DNA of 64,000 nt from Pseudoselenomonas ruminantium (GCF_900142515.1 NZ_FRBC01000005.1:50055-114054); one strand, 5' to 3'; positions 36,420 through 45,229 are shown, counted from the stretch's first letter. Notes: generated by a model from the sequence alone, not told the origin. A program made the numbers and translations.

Positions 36420-37625
36420 AAAAGGCGGAATGGAGCGGTTTATCGGCTGCCTAGAGACAGGATCGTCAAAATCTATCAGTCGGGCCCCGAGGGACTGGCA
36501 CTCAGCCGCTTTTTGGGGCTGGAGGCCATGGGTGCCTTTCAGCTGACGCTGCCGCTTGTCTTTTTGGTCATGATGCTCAGCCAGGTCATTTCGCTGGGGG
36601 TGCAAAGCAATTGCGCCAAGAGCATCGGCGGGGGACGTCAGGAGGAGGCCCGGGGCATATATTCCCTGGCCCTGCTTTTTTGCCTGCCGCTTTCCTCGTT
36701 GCTGGGGCTGGGAATCTTTTGGGGCGCAGGTGAGCTTTCCCTGCTGCTGGGCGCCGGGGGCGGCGAACCGGCAGTGGCTCAGGCCCTGACCGACTATCTG
36801 AGGGGCATGGCGCCGGGGATGGCCTTGCTGCTGTTCCTGCCCATGCAGATTTCCGTGCTCTTTTTGGAGGGGCAGGCCCAATACGCCCTGCGGGCCATTT
36901 TTGTCTAGACGGGGCTGAATGCGGTAGGGGCTTTGTTCAATGTGCTCTATGCGGAAGGCGGCATGTTTGGCATGGGAGCGGTCATGTCCCTGTGTTATCT
37001 GAGTTCCCTGCTGGTGATGCTCCATGGCATCTGGAGTTTTTTGCGGACGGTTCTCTATTATTATGCTCAGGGCCGGGGACTGGTACCGGATGCCGATTCC
37101 GTGATACGGCTGGAGCCGGATCGTTCCCTGGATGAAGTGGAAAGGCTGGACCCTTACCGGAAATTCGCGGAAGAAATAGCCGGGAAGGAGGAGGGCACAT
37201 CTTCGGCGGCCTTTGCCATTCCTGAGGAAGCTTATCCCATGGATGTGGCATACTGCTCAGGCTATGAGCTCCGCTATCCCTTGAAGGAATTTTTGGCTGC
37301 CGCCAAGGCGGAAAAAACTTCCGTGGCAGCCCTGATTTCCCTCGCTGCCACCCGGGCGATGGAAAAGCTGTATCCGGTCGGGGATCAGCCCCTGGTCAGG
37401 GAAATCACCCGCCTCATCTGCATCAAGGGGCTGGGTTCCTTCGGCCTGGCTGCTTCAACTTACGGCGATACGATGTATATACGCTCCAGCCAGCGATTCG
37501 ATTCGCCGGCCATAATGGAGGGGCTGGGCAGGGATCTGTCCGAGCTGGGCCTGTCGGCGGAACTTTGCGCGCTGCCGCCCTTTGCTGGCAATCCATTGCG
37601 TGTCAGCAGGCTGCTGAAGGTCTGA
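36420..37625 (+). pseudogene. Decayed MATE-family transporter fused to a condensation/acyltransferase-like remnant
   Basis: One frame runs through this segment but is cut by a single TAG at 36906-36908. The part before the stop carries MATE-like membrane segments (LEAMGAFQLTLPLVFLV, LSQVISLGVQSNCAKSIGGG) but lacks a proper N-terminus; the only upstream ATG (36369) lies ahead of the pgi terminator. After the stop, MATE-like residues continue (GGMFGMGAVMS) and then change to a condensation- or acetyltransferase-like region (KTSVAALISLAATRAMEKLYP, YGDTMYIRSS). Two genes therefore seem joined by deletion. The second identity is tentative. Confidence 0.65.
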
Positions 37626-37748
37626 GACAAGAAGAGGGCAGAGAGATTCTTCCGGTGAGCTGATTGGTGGCAATGAAGCGGATATTAAAAATAATAAAAC
37701 AAAAGTATGTATAAAAAAGACATAATGTAACTTATTTTGCAAAAATGC

Positions 37749-37777
37749 TTGTTAATTGCTATCGTTTGTGCTATGAT
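37749..37777 (+). promoter_or_regulatory. Promoter of pheA
   Basis: TTGTTA (37749-37754), 17-bp spacer, TATGAT (37772-37777). The start of transcription should be near 37784, upstream of the hairpin at 37806. Confidence 0.7.
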
Positions 37778-37805
37778 AGTATCACTTTGAAGGGAAATTA
37801 GGTCA

Positions 37806-37840
37806 AAAAGCCTCGTCCATGATTCAAGGACGGGGCTTTT
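37806..37840 (+). terminator. Terminator hairpin in the pheA leader (possible attenuator)
   Basis: A 13-bp stem (37806-37818 with 37828-37840, one G-T pair) whose descending arm ends in TTTT. It lies between the pheA promoter and its start codon. No Phe-rich leader peptide is evident. Confidence 0.65.
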
Positions 37841-37859
37841 CCTGTGGAGGAGGATATGC

Positions 37860-38693
37860 ATGGCAAAGACCCTGGGGGTGTTAGGCCCGGCGGGAACCCA
37901 TAGCGAGGCGGCGGCGGTCTATCTGAAGAAGCATTGCCACGAGGATTACAGGCTGGTACTGTTTGCCGATATCTTTGACTGCCTGCAGGCAGTGGAAAAT
38001 GGTGAGGTGGATTCGGCCTTGGTGCCGGTGGAGAACTCACTGGAGGGGGCCATCAATATCTCTCTGGACACGCTGGCGCGCAGTGATGGGCTGTATGTCT
38101 GGCGGGAACTGATCTGGCCCGTACATAATCAGCTGTTAGCAAAGCGCAAGGGCGAGATAAAGAGGATTTATTCCCATGCCCAGCCCATTTCCCAATGCCG
38201 GGCTTTTTTGCAGGCGCATTATCCGCAGGCGGAACTCATAAAGGTGTCGAGCACCGCCCGGGCCGCAGAGATCGTGGCCGATTCGGAGGATGACAACTGC
38301 GCCGCCATTGCCACGGCGCGGGCTGGTGAGCTTCTGGGGCTACTGCCTATCGCCAAGGAGATCCAGGACAGTGCGGCCAACTGCACGCGCTTCTTCCAGG
38401 TGGGGCGGGGAGCACAGGAATTCCTGCCCAAGGAAAAGCTGCTCGTGATCTGCCAGATCGATGGTCAGAAGGCTGGTGCCCTCTTTGATGTGCTCAAGGA
38501 ATTTGCCCAGCGGGGCATCAATATGACGCGCATCGAGTCGCGGCCAGCCCGGACGGAGCTGGGAGCCTATATCTTCTTCTTCGATCTGGAATATGTGGAC
38601 TCGCCGAAGCTTGCGGAGTCGCTGGCGGCGGTGGCGGAGAAGAGTATCTGGCTCAGGAATCTGGGCACTTATCCGGTTATACATGTGAAATAA
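37860..38693 (+). CDS. pheA: Prephenate dehydratase
   Basis: Converts prephenate to phenylpyruvate in phenylalanine synthesis. The 277-residue monofunctional enzyme has the periplasmic-binding-like catalytic domain (LGPAGTHSEAA, VPVENSLEGAI, CTRFFQVG with the catalytic Thr) and a C-terminal ACT domain with GALFDVLKEFAQRGINM and the ESRP motif that binds phenylalanine for feedback inhibition. No chorismate mutase domain is fused. ATG 37860 follows GGAGGAGG. The DAHP synthase gene follows after 29 bp, probably in the same transcript. Confidence 0.95.
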   Translation: MAKTLGVLGPAGTHSEAAAVYLKKHCHEDYRLVLFADIFDCLQAVENGEVDSALVPVENSLEGAINISLDTLARSDGLYVWRELIWPVHNQLLAKRKGEIKRIYSHAQPISQCRAFLQAHYPQAELIKVSSTARAAEIVADSEDDNCAAIATARAGELLGLLPIAKEIQDSAANCTRFFQVGRGAQEFLPKEKLLVICQIDGQKAGALFDVLKEFAQRGINMTRIESRPARTELGAYIFFFDLEYVDSPKLAESLAAVAEKSIWLRNLGTYPVIHVK

Positions 38694-38722
38694 ATTTTTC
38701 TGATATAGAAGGGGATGGAATT

Positions 38723-39754
38723 ATGTTTATTATCATGAATGTGGATGCTACGGCAGAAGACATCCAGGAAGTCATTGCGGTCATCGAAGGCGCAGGCCTG
38801 CAGGCCAAGGTGATGGAAGGCAGTCAGCAGAAGATCGTCGGGGTTATCGGCGATAAGGCAAGACTGGCTACGGTGCCCATCGATGCGATGGACGGTGTGG
38901 AAAAGAGCGTGGAGATCTCCAAGAGCTACAAGCTGGCCAGCCGCGAGTTCCATCCTCAGAACAGTGTCATTGATGTCGCTGGCGTGAAGATCGGCGATGG
39001 CACGCCGGTGGTCATGGCTGGCCCCTGTGCCGTGGAGTCCAAGGAACAGCTGTTCGAGGCCGCCGAAATCGTGAAAAAGGCTGGCGCCCAGTTCCTGCGC
39101 GGTGGTGCCTATAAGCCGCGCACATCCCCGTATGCGTTCCAGGGGCTGGAAATCGAGGGACTCAAGTATCTGGCGGAAGCCCGTGAGCGCACTGGCCTGC
39201 GCGTGGTTACGGAGGTCACGACGGTGGAGGCCATCGAGCGTGTCGTGGAATATGCGGACATGCTGCAGATCGGTGCCCGCAACATGCAGAATTTCGGCCT
39301 GCTCAAGGAAGTCGGCAAATGCGGCAAGCCGGTGCTGTTGAAGCGCGGTCTGGCGGCAACGATTGATGAGTGGCTCAATGCTGCCGAATATATCATGAAT
39401 GCCGGCAATCCCAATGTGGTGCTCTGTGAGCGCGGCATCCGCACCTATGAGACCTATACGCGCAATACGCTGGATCTGAGCGCAGTGGCGGCAGTCAAGC
39501 ATCTGTCCCACCTGCCCATCATTGTAGATCCCAGCCACGGCACGGGCAAATGGAGAATGGTGAAGCCCATGGCCTTTGCGGCCATTGCCGCCGGCGCGGA
39601 CGGCCTGATGATGGAAGTGCATCCGAATCCGGCCAAGGCCTTGTCTGATGGGCCGCAGTCCCTGACACCGGAAAACTATGCTGAAGTCATGCGCGGCGTA
39701 CAAAAAATCTCCGCCTTCATGAAAGCGGAGAATATTCATTCGATGGATATCTAA
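38723..39754 (+). CDS. aroF: 3-deoxy-7-phosphoheptulonate (DAHP) synthase, type I beta
   Basis: First step of the shikimate pathway, joining phosphoenolpyruvate and erythrose-4-phosphate. The 343-residue protein has an N-terminal ferredoxin-like regulatory domain (1-70) as in Thermotoga DAHPS, then the barrel with the metal Cys in [39 protein letters not shown] and DPSHGTGK. It lies after pheA, so entry and one exit of aromatic synthesis are co-expressed. The symbol could equally be aroG or aroA in other naming schemes. Confidence 0.93.
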   Translation: MFIIMNVDATAEDIQEVIAVIEGAGLQAKVMEGSQQKIVGVIGDKARLATVPIDAMDGVEKSVEISKSYKLASREFHPQNSVIDVAGVKIGDGTPVVMAGPCAVESKEQLFEAAEIVKKAGAQFLRGGAYKPRTSPYAFQGLEIEGLKYLAEARERTGLRVVTEVTTVEAIERVVEYADMLQIGARNMQNFGLLKEVGKCGKPVLLKRGLAATIDEWLNAAEYIMNAGNPNVVLCERGIRTYETYTRNTLDLSAVAAVKHLSHLPIIVDPSHGTGKWRMVKPMAFAAIAAGADGLMMEVHPNPAKALSDGPQSLTPENYAEVMRGVQKISAFMKAENIHSMDI

Positions 39755-39821
39755 GACACGAAAAAGAGATTGCTTTTTCCGTGCGGTGCTATACTAGGCA
39801 TATGGAAAGCAATGGATTAGA

Positions 39822-39859
39822 AAAAACTCCCGGCAACTCGTCAAAGCCGGGGTTTTTTT
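39822..39859. terminator. Bidirectional terminator between DAHP synthase and the sensor kinase
   Basis: AAAAACTCCCGGC (39822-39834) pairs with GCCGGGG (39846-39852), which is followed by seven T; the minus strand also ends T-rich. A weaker hairpin, CACGAAAAAG / CTTTTTCCGTG, precedes it at 39757-39783. Confidence 0.8.
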
Positions 39860-39866
39860 GTGTCTG

Positions 39867-41501
39867 TCACACTAGTATATCTCGATTTTGCATGGCAGAA
39901 AAGGCTGGCAGGCCAGAAGATTTCCTGCCGTGGATGGTGAAGGTGCTGCCTTGGGCGGGCTGGCTTTTACAGGTCAGTTGCAGGCCATGGCGCTGGGCGA
40001 TTTCCTGGGCGATGGCCAGGCCCAGGCCGGTACCCTGCTGGTTGTTGCTCCGGGTGCTGTGGAATTTGGCGAAGATATGGGGGAGTTCCTCCGGGGCAAT
40101 GCCGCAGCCCTGGTCGATCACGCTGATCTGCCAGCCGGTTTCGGAGACCTGCTGGCGGACGGTAATGGCAGAGGCTTCGGGGGAGAATTTGATGGCGTTG
40201 TCCAGCAGGATGATCAGCAGCTGGCGCAGGCGGCCGTAGTCGCCGTCCATGGGCAGGGGCTGGGAAAAGTCCGTCTGGATGGTGATGTGCTTGTCCCGGG
40301 CGATGACCTGCATCTGCCGCACGGCGTCCCGGAAGGCTTCGGTGATATCCAGCGGGGCCTTCTGCAGGATGAAGCCAGGATTTTGCAGGCGGGTGAGTTC
40401 CAGCAGGTCACCGACCAAGCGTTCCAAGGTCTTGAGGCTGCTGCTGGCTTGGCTCTGGCAGCGCGCTTTGGCTTCGCTGGTCATAGAAAGATCCTGCCAT
40501 AAGAGTTCCAGCGTGCCGCGCAGGATGGTCAGCGGGGTGCGTAGTTCATGGGAGATGGCGGCCAGGAATTCCTGCCGCTGTTTTTGCAGTTCCTGCCGTT
40601 CCGTGCGGGCTTGCAAAAGTTCCGTGCCCAAGGCATCCAGATCGGCGGCGAGCTGGCCGATCTCGTCCTGCTGCCGGATGCCGGTGCGGGCAGTCAGATC
40701 GCCGCTGGCAAAGGCGCGGGCGGTCTGCTGCATCTTGAGCAGGGGGCTGCTGAAATGCCTGGCCAGCCCCCAGGCGAGCGTGCCGGTCAGGAGGAGGGCG
40801 AGCAGCAGGGACAGGGCGAGCAGGCGCAGGCCCTGCCAGATGCTCGTTTCCATGTTTTGCAGGGAATGATGCAGGAGAATGGCACCGCTTATGCGTCCGT
40901 CATGGTAGATGGGGGCGGCGGCGGTGATAGCAGGGACGCCGAGCAGCGGCGAGAAAGCCTGACTGCGGGCGGGCTGGCCGCTGAGGACATCCGTGATAAG
41001 CGCTTCGGCTGCCGGCGGCAGTTCAGTGATGGTCTCTTCGTTTTCCGCACCGTAGGAGCGGATGATATGGCTGCCCGCACCAACCAGCCAAACCTCGCCT
41101 TCGCCCAGTTCGTTCAACTGCCGGAAGAAGCTGGCCAGCCGCTGGTCTGCTTCGGAATTGCTGCCCGCTTCGTGCGGGGCAAGGGTGTACTGCCGTCGGC
41201 ACCAGCCCTGCTGCATCATCCTGCCGTGATGGCGGGCGTGCCCCATGCCCGGGCCGCCGCGCCCCGGCTGGGCAGGCTGAGTGTCAGGTCCGATGCTTTC
41301 GGCTTGCAGCAATGCAGCTGCTTCTTCCATGGCGGGGATGGCGGCTGCCAGTGCAATGGCCCGCTTTTGCATCTCTTCCTGATGGACGTCCTGGCTGTGC
41401 CGGGCAAACAGGCAGGCGAAAGCCAGCCCTATGATAAGGGAGAACAGGAGGATGATGGCGGAAAAATACAGCAGCATTTTCCGCAGGAGTGTGTGTTTCA
41501 T
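39867..41501 (-). CDS. Membrane histidine kinase with a Gly/His/Met-rich sensor insert
   Basis: A 544-residue kinase. The first membrane helix (10-33) is followed by a periplasmic domain of about 180 residues with an unusual stretch at 80-102 rich in Gly, His, Arg and Met (GRGGPGMGHARHHGRMM), which could bind metal. A second helix (about 228-250), HAMP, HisKA (AAISHELRTPLTILRGTL) and HATPase_c (DNAIKFSP, DQGCGIAPEE, GTGLGLAIA) follow. Its start overlaps the response-regulator stop by 4 nt. A metal or envelope-stress signal is an inference from the insert and from the His-rich exported peptide at 43370. Confidence 0.9.
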   Translation of the reverse strand: MKHTLLRKMLLYFSAIILLFSLIIGLAFACLFARHSQDVHQEEMQKRAIALAAAIPAMEEAAALLQAESIGPDTQPAQPGRGGPGMGHARHHGRMMQQGWCRRQYTLAPHEAGSNSEADQRLASFFRQLNELGEGEVWLVGAGSHIIRSYGAENEETITELPPAAEALITDVLSGQPARSQAFSPLLGVPAITAAAPIYHDGRISGAILLHHSLQNMETSIWQGLRLLALSLLLALLLTGTLAWGLARHFSSPLLKMQQTARAFASGDLTARTGIRQQDEIGQLAADLDALGTELLQARTERQELQKQRQEFLAAISHELRTPLTILRGTLELLWQDLSMTSEAKARCQSQASSSLKTLERLVGDLLELTRLQNPGFILQKAPLDITEAFRDAVRQMQVIARDKHITIQTDFSQPLPMDGDYGRLRQLLIILLDNAIKFSPEASAITVRQQVSETGWQISVIDQGCGIAPEELPHIFAKFHSTRSNNQQGTGLGLAIAQEIAQRHGLQLTCKSQPAQGSTFTIHGRKSSGLPAFSAMQNRDILV

Positions 41502-42187
41502 TTCGCTGTTGCCTCGTTTTCCCAGCGGTAGCCCCTGCCCCAGACGGTGCCGATACTGCCGCCGGCCAGTCCCGCTTTTTCCAGTTTGGCCCGCAGGCGG
41601 CGGATATGGGTGTCCACGGTGCGGGTGTCGCCGCTGTAATCATAGCCCCAGAGCAGATCCAGCAGATGTTCCCGGGAGAAGATCTGCTGCGGATGGGTGA
41701 GGAACAGGTGGAGCAGGTCGTATTCCTTATGCGTCAGGGAAAGGGGCGCGCCGGCGATTTCGACCAGGCCGCGTTCTTCCTGCAGGTGCAGATTGCCGCA
41801 GGAGAGTCCGGCGGCCTGTCCGTCCCGCTGCCAGCGCCGCAAGACGGCCTTGACTCTGGCCATGACTTCAGCGGTGGAAAACGGTTTGACCACATAATCG
41901 TCCGCGCCCAGATCCAGCCCCATGATGCGGTCGTAGTCGTCGCCGCAGGCGGTGATCATGATGATGGGCACTGCCGATTCCTGCCGGATCTTGCGGCACA
42001 GGGCAAAGCCGTCCATCTTGGGCAGCATCACATCCAGCAGGATCAGGTCGATGTTCCCCGCCGTGAATTTTTGCCAGGCATCTTCGCCGTCAGCGGCCTG
42101 TATATTTTCGTGACCGGCTGCCGTGGCGGCAATGGACAATATATCCCTTATCGCTTCGTTGTCATCGGCAATCAGGATCCGTGCCAT
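41498..42187 (-). CDS. OmpR-family response regulator
   Basis: A 229-residue DNA-binding regulator: receiver (ADDNE, LLDVMLPKMDG phospho-Asp, ITACG, VKPFS) and winged-helix output (SLTHKEYDLLHLF, RTVDTHIRRLRAKL, GTVWGRGYRW). It is partner of the adjacent kinase. A tnpB remnant ends only 10 bp before its ATG and the ribosome site is weak (CGGGA), so its native promoter has probably been displaced by the IS607-type insertion. Confidence 0.93.
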   Translation of the reverse strand: MARILIADDNEAIRDILSIAATAAGHENIQAADGEDAWQKFTAGNIDLILLDVMLPKMDGFALCRKIRQESAVPIIMITACGDDYDRIMGLDLGADDYVVKPFSTAEVMARVKAVLRRWQRDGQAAGLSCGNLHLQEERGLVEIAGAPLSLTHKEYDLLHLFLTHPQQIFSREHLLDLLWGYDYSGDTRTVDTHIRRLRAKLEKAGLAGGSIGTVWGRGYRWENEATAK

Positions 42188-42197
42188 ATCAATCCCG

Positions 42198-42478
42198 TTA
42201 CTGAAAACTTATATTTTCACTTTTTATAAGGTTGCCTGTTTTGCAGTAACGATCTCCTTTCTTGTTCATCTGGTATTTACGAGATACCTGACGCTGCAAC
42301 CTGCGTCTCGTTTTCTTGAGTTTCCTTATTGTATGCGTCTTGTTGATATTTTTGACCTTGGTAGCGTCAGAGATTATCGCCAAGTCTTTAATACCTAAAT
42401 CCATGCCGAAAATTCTCCATCTGCTTGTCTAAAGCCCAGTTGTAGGCAAACCTTGAAGCACCTGCGAACTGAAACAGT
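42198..42478 (-). pseudogene. Internally deleted tnpB remnant of an IS607-type element
   Basis: Immediately after the tnpA stop, one minus-strand frame reads FQFAGASRFAYNWALDKQ, the N-terminal region of TnpB. It then shifts to another frame reading MDLGIKDLAIISD to VSRKYQMNKKGD, the region where the TnpB RuvC-like domain begins. The sequence between is missing and the rest of TnpB (RuvC core, zinc ribbon) is gone. No active nuclease can be made from it. Confidence 0.8.
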
Positions 42479-43141
42479 TTAGTCCTCTGCTTGTTGTTCG
42501 GGAGCAGCCGTATCCTGTTTGACCTTATCATCTGAATCAAATCCCACTAACTCCTGTATCATTCTCTTCGCCTTATGTGCCCGTTTTCCTTGGAGCTTAC
42601 AGCTAAACTCTGTAATTATTTGCACTAAATCCTCAACAAGCTCTTCTGGTTCGCTTTTTTGAGTGGTATCGACAATTTCTATTTTGCAACCATGAATAGC
42701 GGCAATCGTTTCGATAAGCTCAAATCCGAAGCGTAAAAGCCTGTCCTTATAGAGGATAACCACTTTCTCGGCCTGGTTGGACTCAATCCTACGAATAAGG
42801 TCTTGTAAACCTTTCTTCTTGTAGTTGATTCCAGACCCTATGTCAGTGATTATTTCAAAGGGCTGCCCTTGGGCATACAAATATGTTCTCAGATTTTCGA
42901 CCTGTCTTTCAAGGTCATCTTTTTGCTTGGGGCTTGATACCCTGCAATAGCCAATAATCTTTTTAGGAGCTAATTGAATGCCTGTTACGGCATTTAATTG
43001 GTCTTCCGAGTAGTATCTGTAACCGTTGGACGAAGTGTGATGAGGGTGGAGTTTTCCGTTTCTGTCCCAGTTTCTCAGGGTTTGTGGGGTGACTCCGATG
43101 ATTTTGGCAAACTTATTGATAGTATAGTATTCCAAGTTCAT
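42479..43141 (-). mobile_element. tnpA: IS607-family serine recombinase (TnpA)
   Basis: A 220-residue transposase with an N-terminal MerR-like helix-turn-helix (YTINKFAKIIGVTPQTLRNW) and a serine-resolvase catalytic domain (IGYCRVSSPKQKDDLERQ, catalytic Ser in CRVSS; later VVILYKDRLLRFGFELIE). This combination is diagnostic for IS607. The frame is intact. The element moves without target duplication, so its exact ends cannot be read here; AT-rich sequence to about 43210 flanks it on the right. Base composition is clearly lower in GC than the chromosome around it. Confidence 0.9.
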
Positions 43142-43369
43142 CACCTCAATGCTATTATATCGATAAGTTATAATGTATTCAAGATTCTTTTATAATTATT
43201 TATAATTTTTTATTTATCTGTCAAAAGCCTCCTTGCATTTATCTGGCTTCCGTTTAGCAAATAATCGTTCTGGCGGCAAAAAATATTTTTCTTCGTAACA
43301 TTTTCGTCACAAATGGCCGTCATAATGAAAGCATCGAGAAAATGATTGGACCTTGAGGAGGTTTTTATT

Positions 43370-43567
43370 ATGAAGAAAATATTCGCATCTCTGGCGGCTG
43401 GCATGATCGTGGCCAGTGCGGTACCGGCTCTGGCGGCGGACAGCAATGCCGCTGGCAATGACCGTCCGGGCTATTGCCGTCAGGCTGGTGATAACTGGTG
43501 CGGCGGTGGTCATGGCCGTCATGGTCATAGGGGTTATTGCTGGGACGATAATCAGCAGGGCAAATGA
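43370..43567 (+). CDS. Small exported His/Gly/Cys-rich protein
   Basis: A 65-residue protein with a signal peptide (MKKIFASLAAGM to ALAAD). The mature 40 residues are rich in Gly, His, Arg and Cys (YCRQAGDNWCGGGHGRHGHR and GYCWDD), suggesting metal binding, perhaps copper, nickel or zinc. ATG 43370 follows GAGGAGG. It faces away from the two-component system, whose sensor has a similar His-rich insert, with the IS607-type element between them. A shared metal-stress role is inferred. Confidence 0.75.
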   Translation: MKKIFASLAAGMIVASAVPALAADSNAAGNDRPGYCRQAGDNWCGGGHGRHGHRGYCWDDNQQGK

Positions 43568-43575
43568 TGGCGCGA

Positions 43576-43603
43576 AAAAGCAGGCTGGAGACAGCCTGCT
43601 TTT
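43576..43603 (+). terminator. Intrinsic terminator
   Basis: An 11-bp stem (43576-43586 with 43593-43603) ending TTTT and followed by ATTTTT. Confidence 0.85.
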
Positions 43604-43694
43604 ATTTTTCTTCATTCAATTGTGTATAGGATTTGCCTGGGCTGGGAAAAATTGCTACAATAAAGACAATCTTTTCGGAAGGAGTCCCTTGGTG

Positions 43695-44855
43695 ATGAAT
43701 AAGAAATATCTCTATATGCTGTCGGCGGGTCATCTCAGCGTGGATATCAACAGCGGTTCCCTGCCGGCACTGCTGCCGTTTTTCGTCAGTGAGTACGGCA
43801 TGGATTATACATCTGTTGCGGGGCTGATGTTTGCCTCGTCTTTTTTGTCCTCGATCATCCAGCCCTTGTTCGGCTGGCTGGCGGATAAAGGCTCGCGGCA
43901 GTGGTTTATGGTGCTGGGCGTGCTGATGGCCGGGCTGTCGCTGGCCTGCACCGGCTTTGTGACCAATTACTGGGGCATCTTTGCGGCGGTTACCCTGATG
44001 GGGATTGGCAGTTCCATCTTCCATCCCGAGGCGGCGCGCAATGTGAATGCCATTGCCGGCAAGAAAAAGGGGCAGGGCATGAGCATCTTCAGCGTGGGCG
44101 GCAACGGCGGCTTCGGGCTGGGGCCGCTGCTCGCGGTGTTCCTGGTCACCACCTTTGGCATGCAGGGGACGGCTTTTTATGGCATTGCGTCCCTGTTCAC
44201 GGCGGCGATGATTTTTTTGGCTGCGCCGGCCATTGCGCGGGAGAGCCGGCGGCAATTGGCTCAGGCACGGGACACGGTCAGGGCAGATGCCGTGCCGCGG
44301 GAAAATGACTGGCCGGCCTTTGCGCGGCTGTTCGTGGTGATCGTGTTCCGTTCCACGCTGTTTACGTCCATCAGTGCGTTCCTGCCCCTGTTCTGCATCC
44401 AGGTGCTGGGGGCAAGTCCGGCGGTGGGCAGTGCCACGCTGTCCATCATCTCCATTGCGGGAGTGCTGGCAACGTTGGTGGGCGGCTGGCTGGCTGACCG
44501 CAAGGGTTATGTCAATACCATGCGCTATGGGGCCTTGCTGCTTATCCCCTGTCTGGCGGTGGTGGTCTTCACGCAGAATATCTGGGCTGTCTATGCCATG
44601 CTGATTCCCATGAGCTTTGCCATGCAGGGGCCCTATGCGGCCTTCGTGGTATTGGGGCAGAGCTATCTGGCCAAAAGCCTGGGCTTCGCCTCCGGCGTGA
44701 CTTTGGGCCTGTCCTTCAGCCTGGGCGGCATCATCGTGCCGTCTTTGGGCTGGTATGCGGACAGCTTCGGCATTGCGGCGGTGATGGTGGTGATTTTCCT
44801 GATTTCCATCTGCTGTGCGGCGGCGACGTTCTTGCTGCCAGAGCCGCGAAAATAG
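43695..44855 (+). CDS. MFS efflux transporter, fosmidomycin-resistance (Fsr) type
   Basis: A 386-residue protein with twelve predicted membrane segments. The first loop motif GWLADKGSRQWFM and the matching GWLADRKGYVNTM in the second half show the two MFS repeats. The N-terminal LYMLSAGHLSVDINSGSLPALLPF, with HLSVD in helix 1, and FHPEAARNVN are characteristic of the Fsr subgroup. Start chosen at ATG 43695 after GGAAGGAG; GTG 43692 is an alternative. The actual substrate is unknown. Confidence 0.88.
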   Translation: MNKKYLYMLSAGHLSVDINSGSLPALLPFFVSEYGMDYTSVAGLMFASSFLSSIIQPLFGWLADKGSRQWFMVLGVLMAGLSLACTGFVTNYWGIFAAVTLMGIGSSIFHPEAARNVNAIAGKKKGQGMSIFSVGGNGGFGLGPLLAVFLVTTFGMQGTAFYGIASLFTAAMIFLAAPAIARESRRQLAQARDTVRADAVPRENDWPAFARLFVVIVFRSTLFTSISAFLPLFCIQVLGASPAVGSATLSIISIAGVLATLVGGWLADRKGYVNTMRYGALLLIPCLAVVVFTQNIWAVYAMLIPMSFAMQGPYAAFVVLGQSYLAKSLGFASGVTLGLSFSLGGIIVPSLGWYADSFGIAAVMVVIFLISICCAAATFLLPEPRK

Positions 44856-44883
44856 TGTATTGCTATATCGCGAAACTATATGT

Positions 44884-44944
44884 TATACTGTACCTGCTAC
44901 ACACCTAAGGAAGCGGTTAGCCCTCTGCGGAGGGACTGTTACCC
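44884..44944 (+). promoter_or_regulatory. Promoter and leader of the 31-residue peptide
   Basis: TGT plus TATACT (44884-44889) gives an extended -10. The leader forms CCCTCTGCGGAGGG (near 44921) and contains GACTGTTACCC, a near copy of GACTGTTCCC at 45145-45154, so an RNA made from the opposite strand there could pair with it. Confidence 0.5.
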
Positions 44945-44994
44945 TCCGATGACATAGAAACTCTTAGGAGAATATGTATAAGGGGGGATGTCTT

Positions 44995-45090
44995 ATGACA
45001 CTTGAATCAGCAATGGGTTTTTTTGCCTTTGCGCTTACCTGCTTTAGCGTTGGCTATATGCTGGGAAAAGATTTGCATACACGAAAATAA
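44995..45090 (+). CDS. 31-residue Hol_Tox-like peptide, candidate type I toxin
   Basis: Starts MTLESAMGFFAFALTCF, continues with a hydrophobic stretch and ends in a basic tail (LHTRK). The beginning, length and downstream sequence TAACCGCCCC...GGCGGTTA match the putative holin-like toxin peptides common in Firmicutes. The RBS GGGGGGA lies 8 nt upstream of ATG. The stop lies in the hairpin 45088-45095 / 45114-45121. An opposing promoter lies at 45182-45210. Confidence 0.7.
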   Translation: MTLESAMGFFAFALTCFSVGYMLGKDLHTRK

Positions 45091-45176
45091 CCGCCCCAAG
45101 TCTGCAAAACAAAGGCGGTTAATTCGGATCTATTGATACGGGCTGACTGTTCCCGTGGTGTGTGGCATTTTCTTTA
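45088..45176 (-). ncRNA. Candidate antisense RNA (antitoxin) to the 31-residue peptide
   Basis: Minus-strand promoter TTGACT (45205-45210), 17-bp spacer, TATAAT (45182-45187). The RNA would run from about 45175 to the hairpin AACCGCC/GGCGGTT followed by ATTTT. It overlaps the 3' end of the peptide mRNA and carries the complement of GACTGTTCCC, able to pair with the peptide leader. Confidence 0.5.
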
Positions 45177-45188
45177 CTTTGATTATAG

Positions 45189-45224
45189 CAAATGGCCCAT
45201 CAATAGTCAATGATGGGCCATTTG
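45189..45224 (-). terminator. Hairpin terminator of the clpX-like gene
   Basis: A perfect 14-bp stem (45189-45202 with 45211-45224). The T tail is weak (ATTTG). The loop holds the -35 of the antisense promoter. Confidence 0.65.
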
Positions 45225-45229
45225 TAGTA

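Noticed and set aside
42198-42404. Independent 68-residue gene
   Set aside because: The sequence is a piece of TnpB, out of frame with the preceding piece; it is a remnant.
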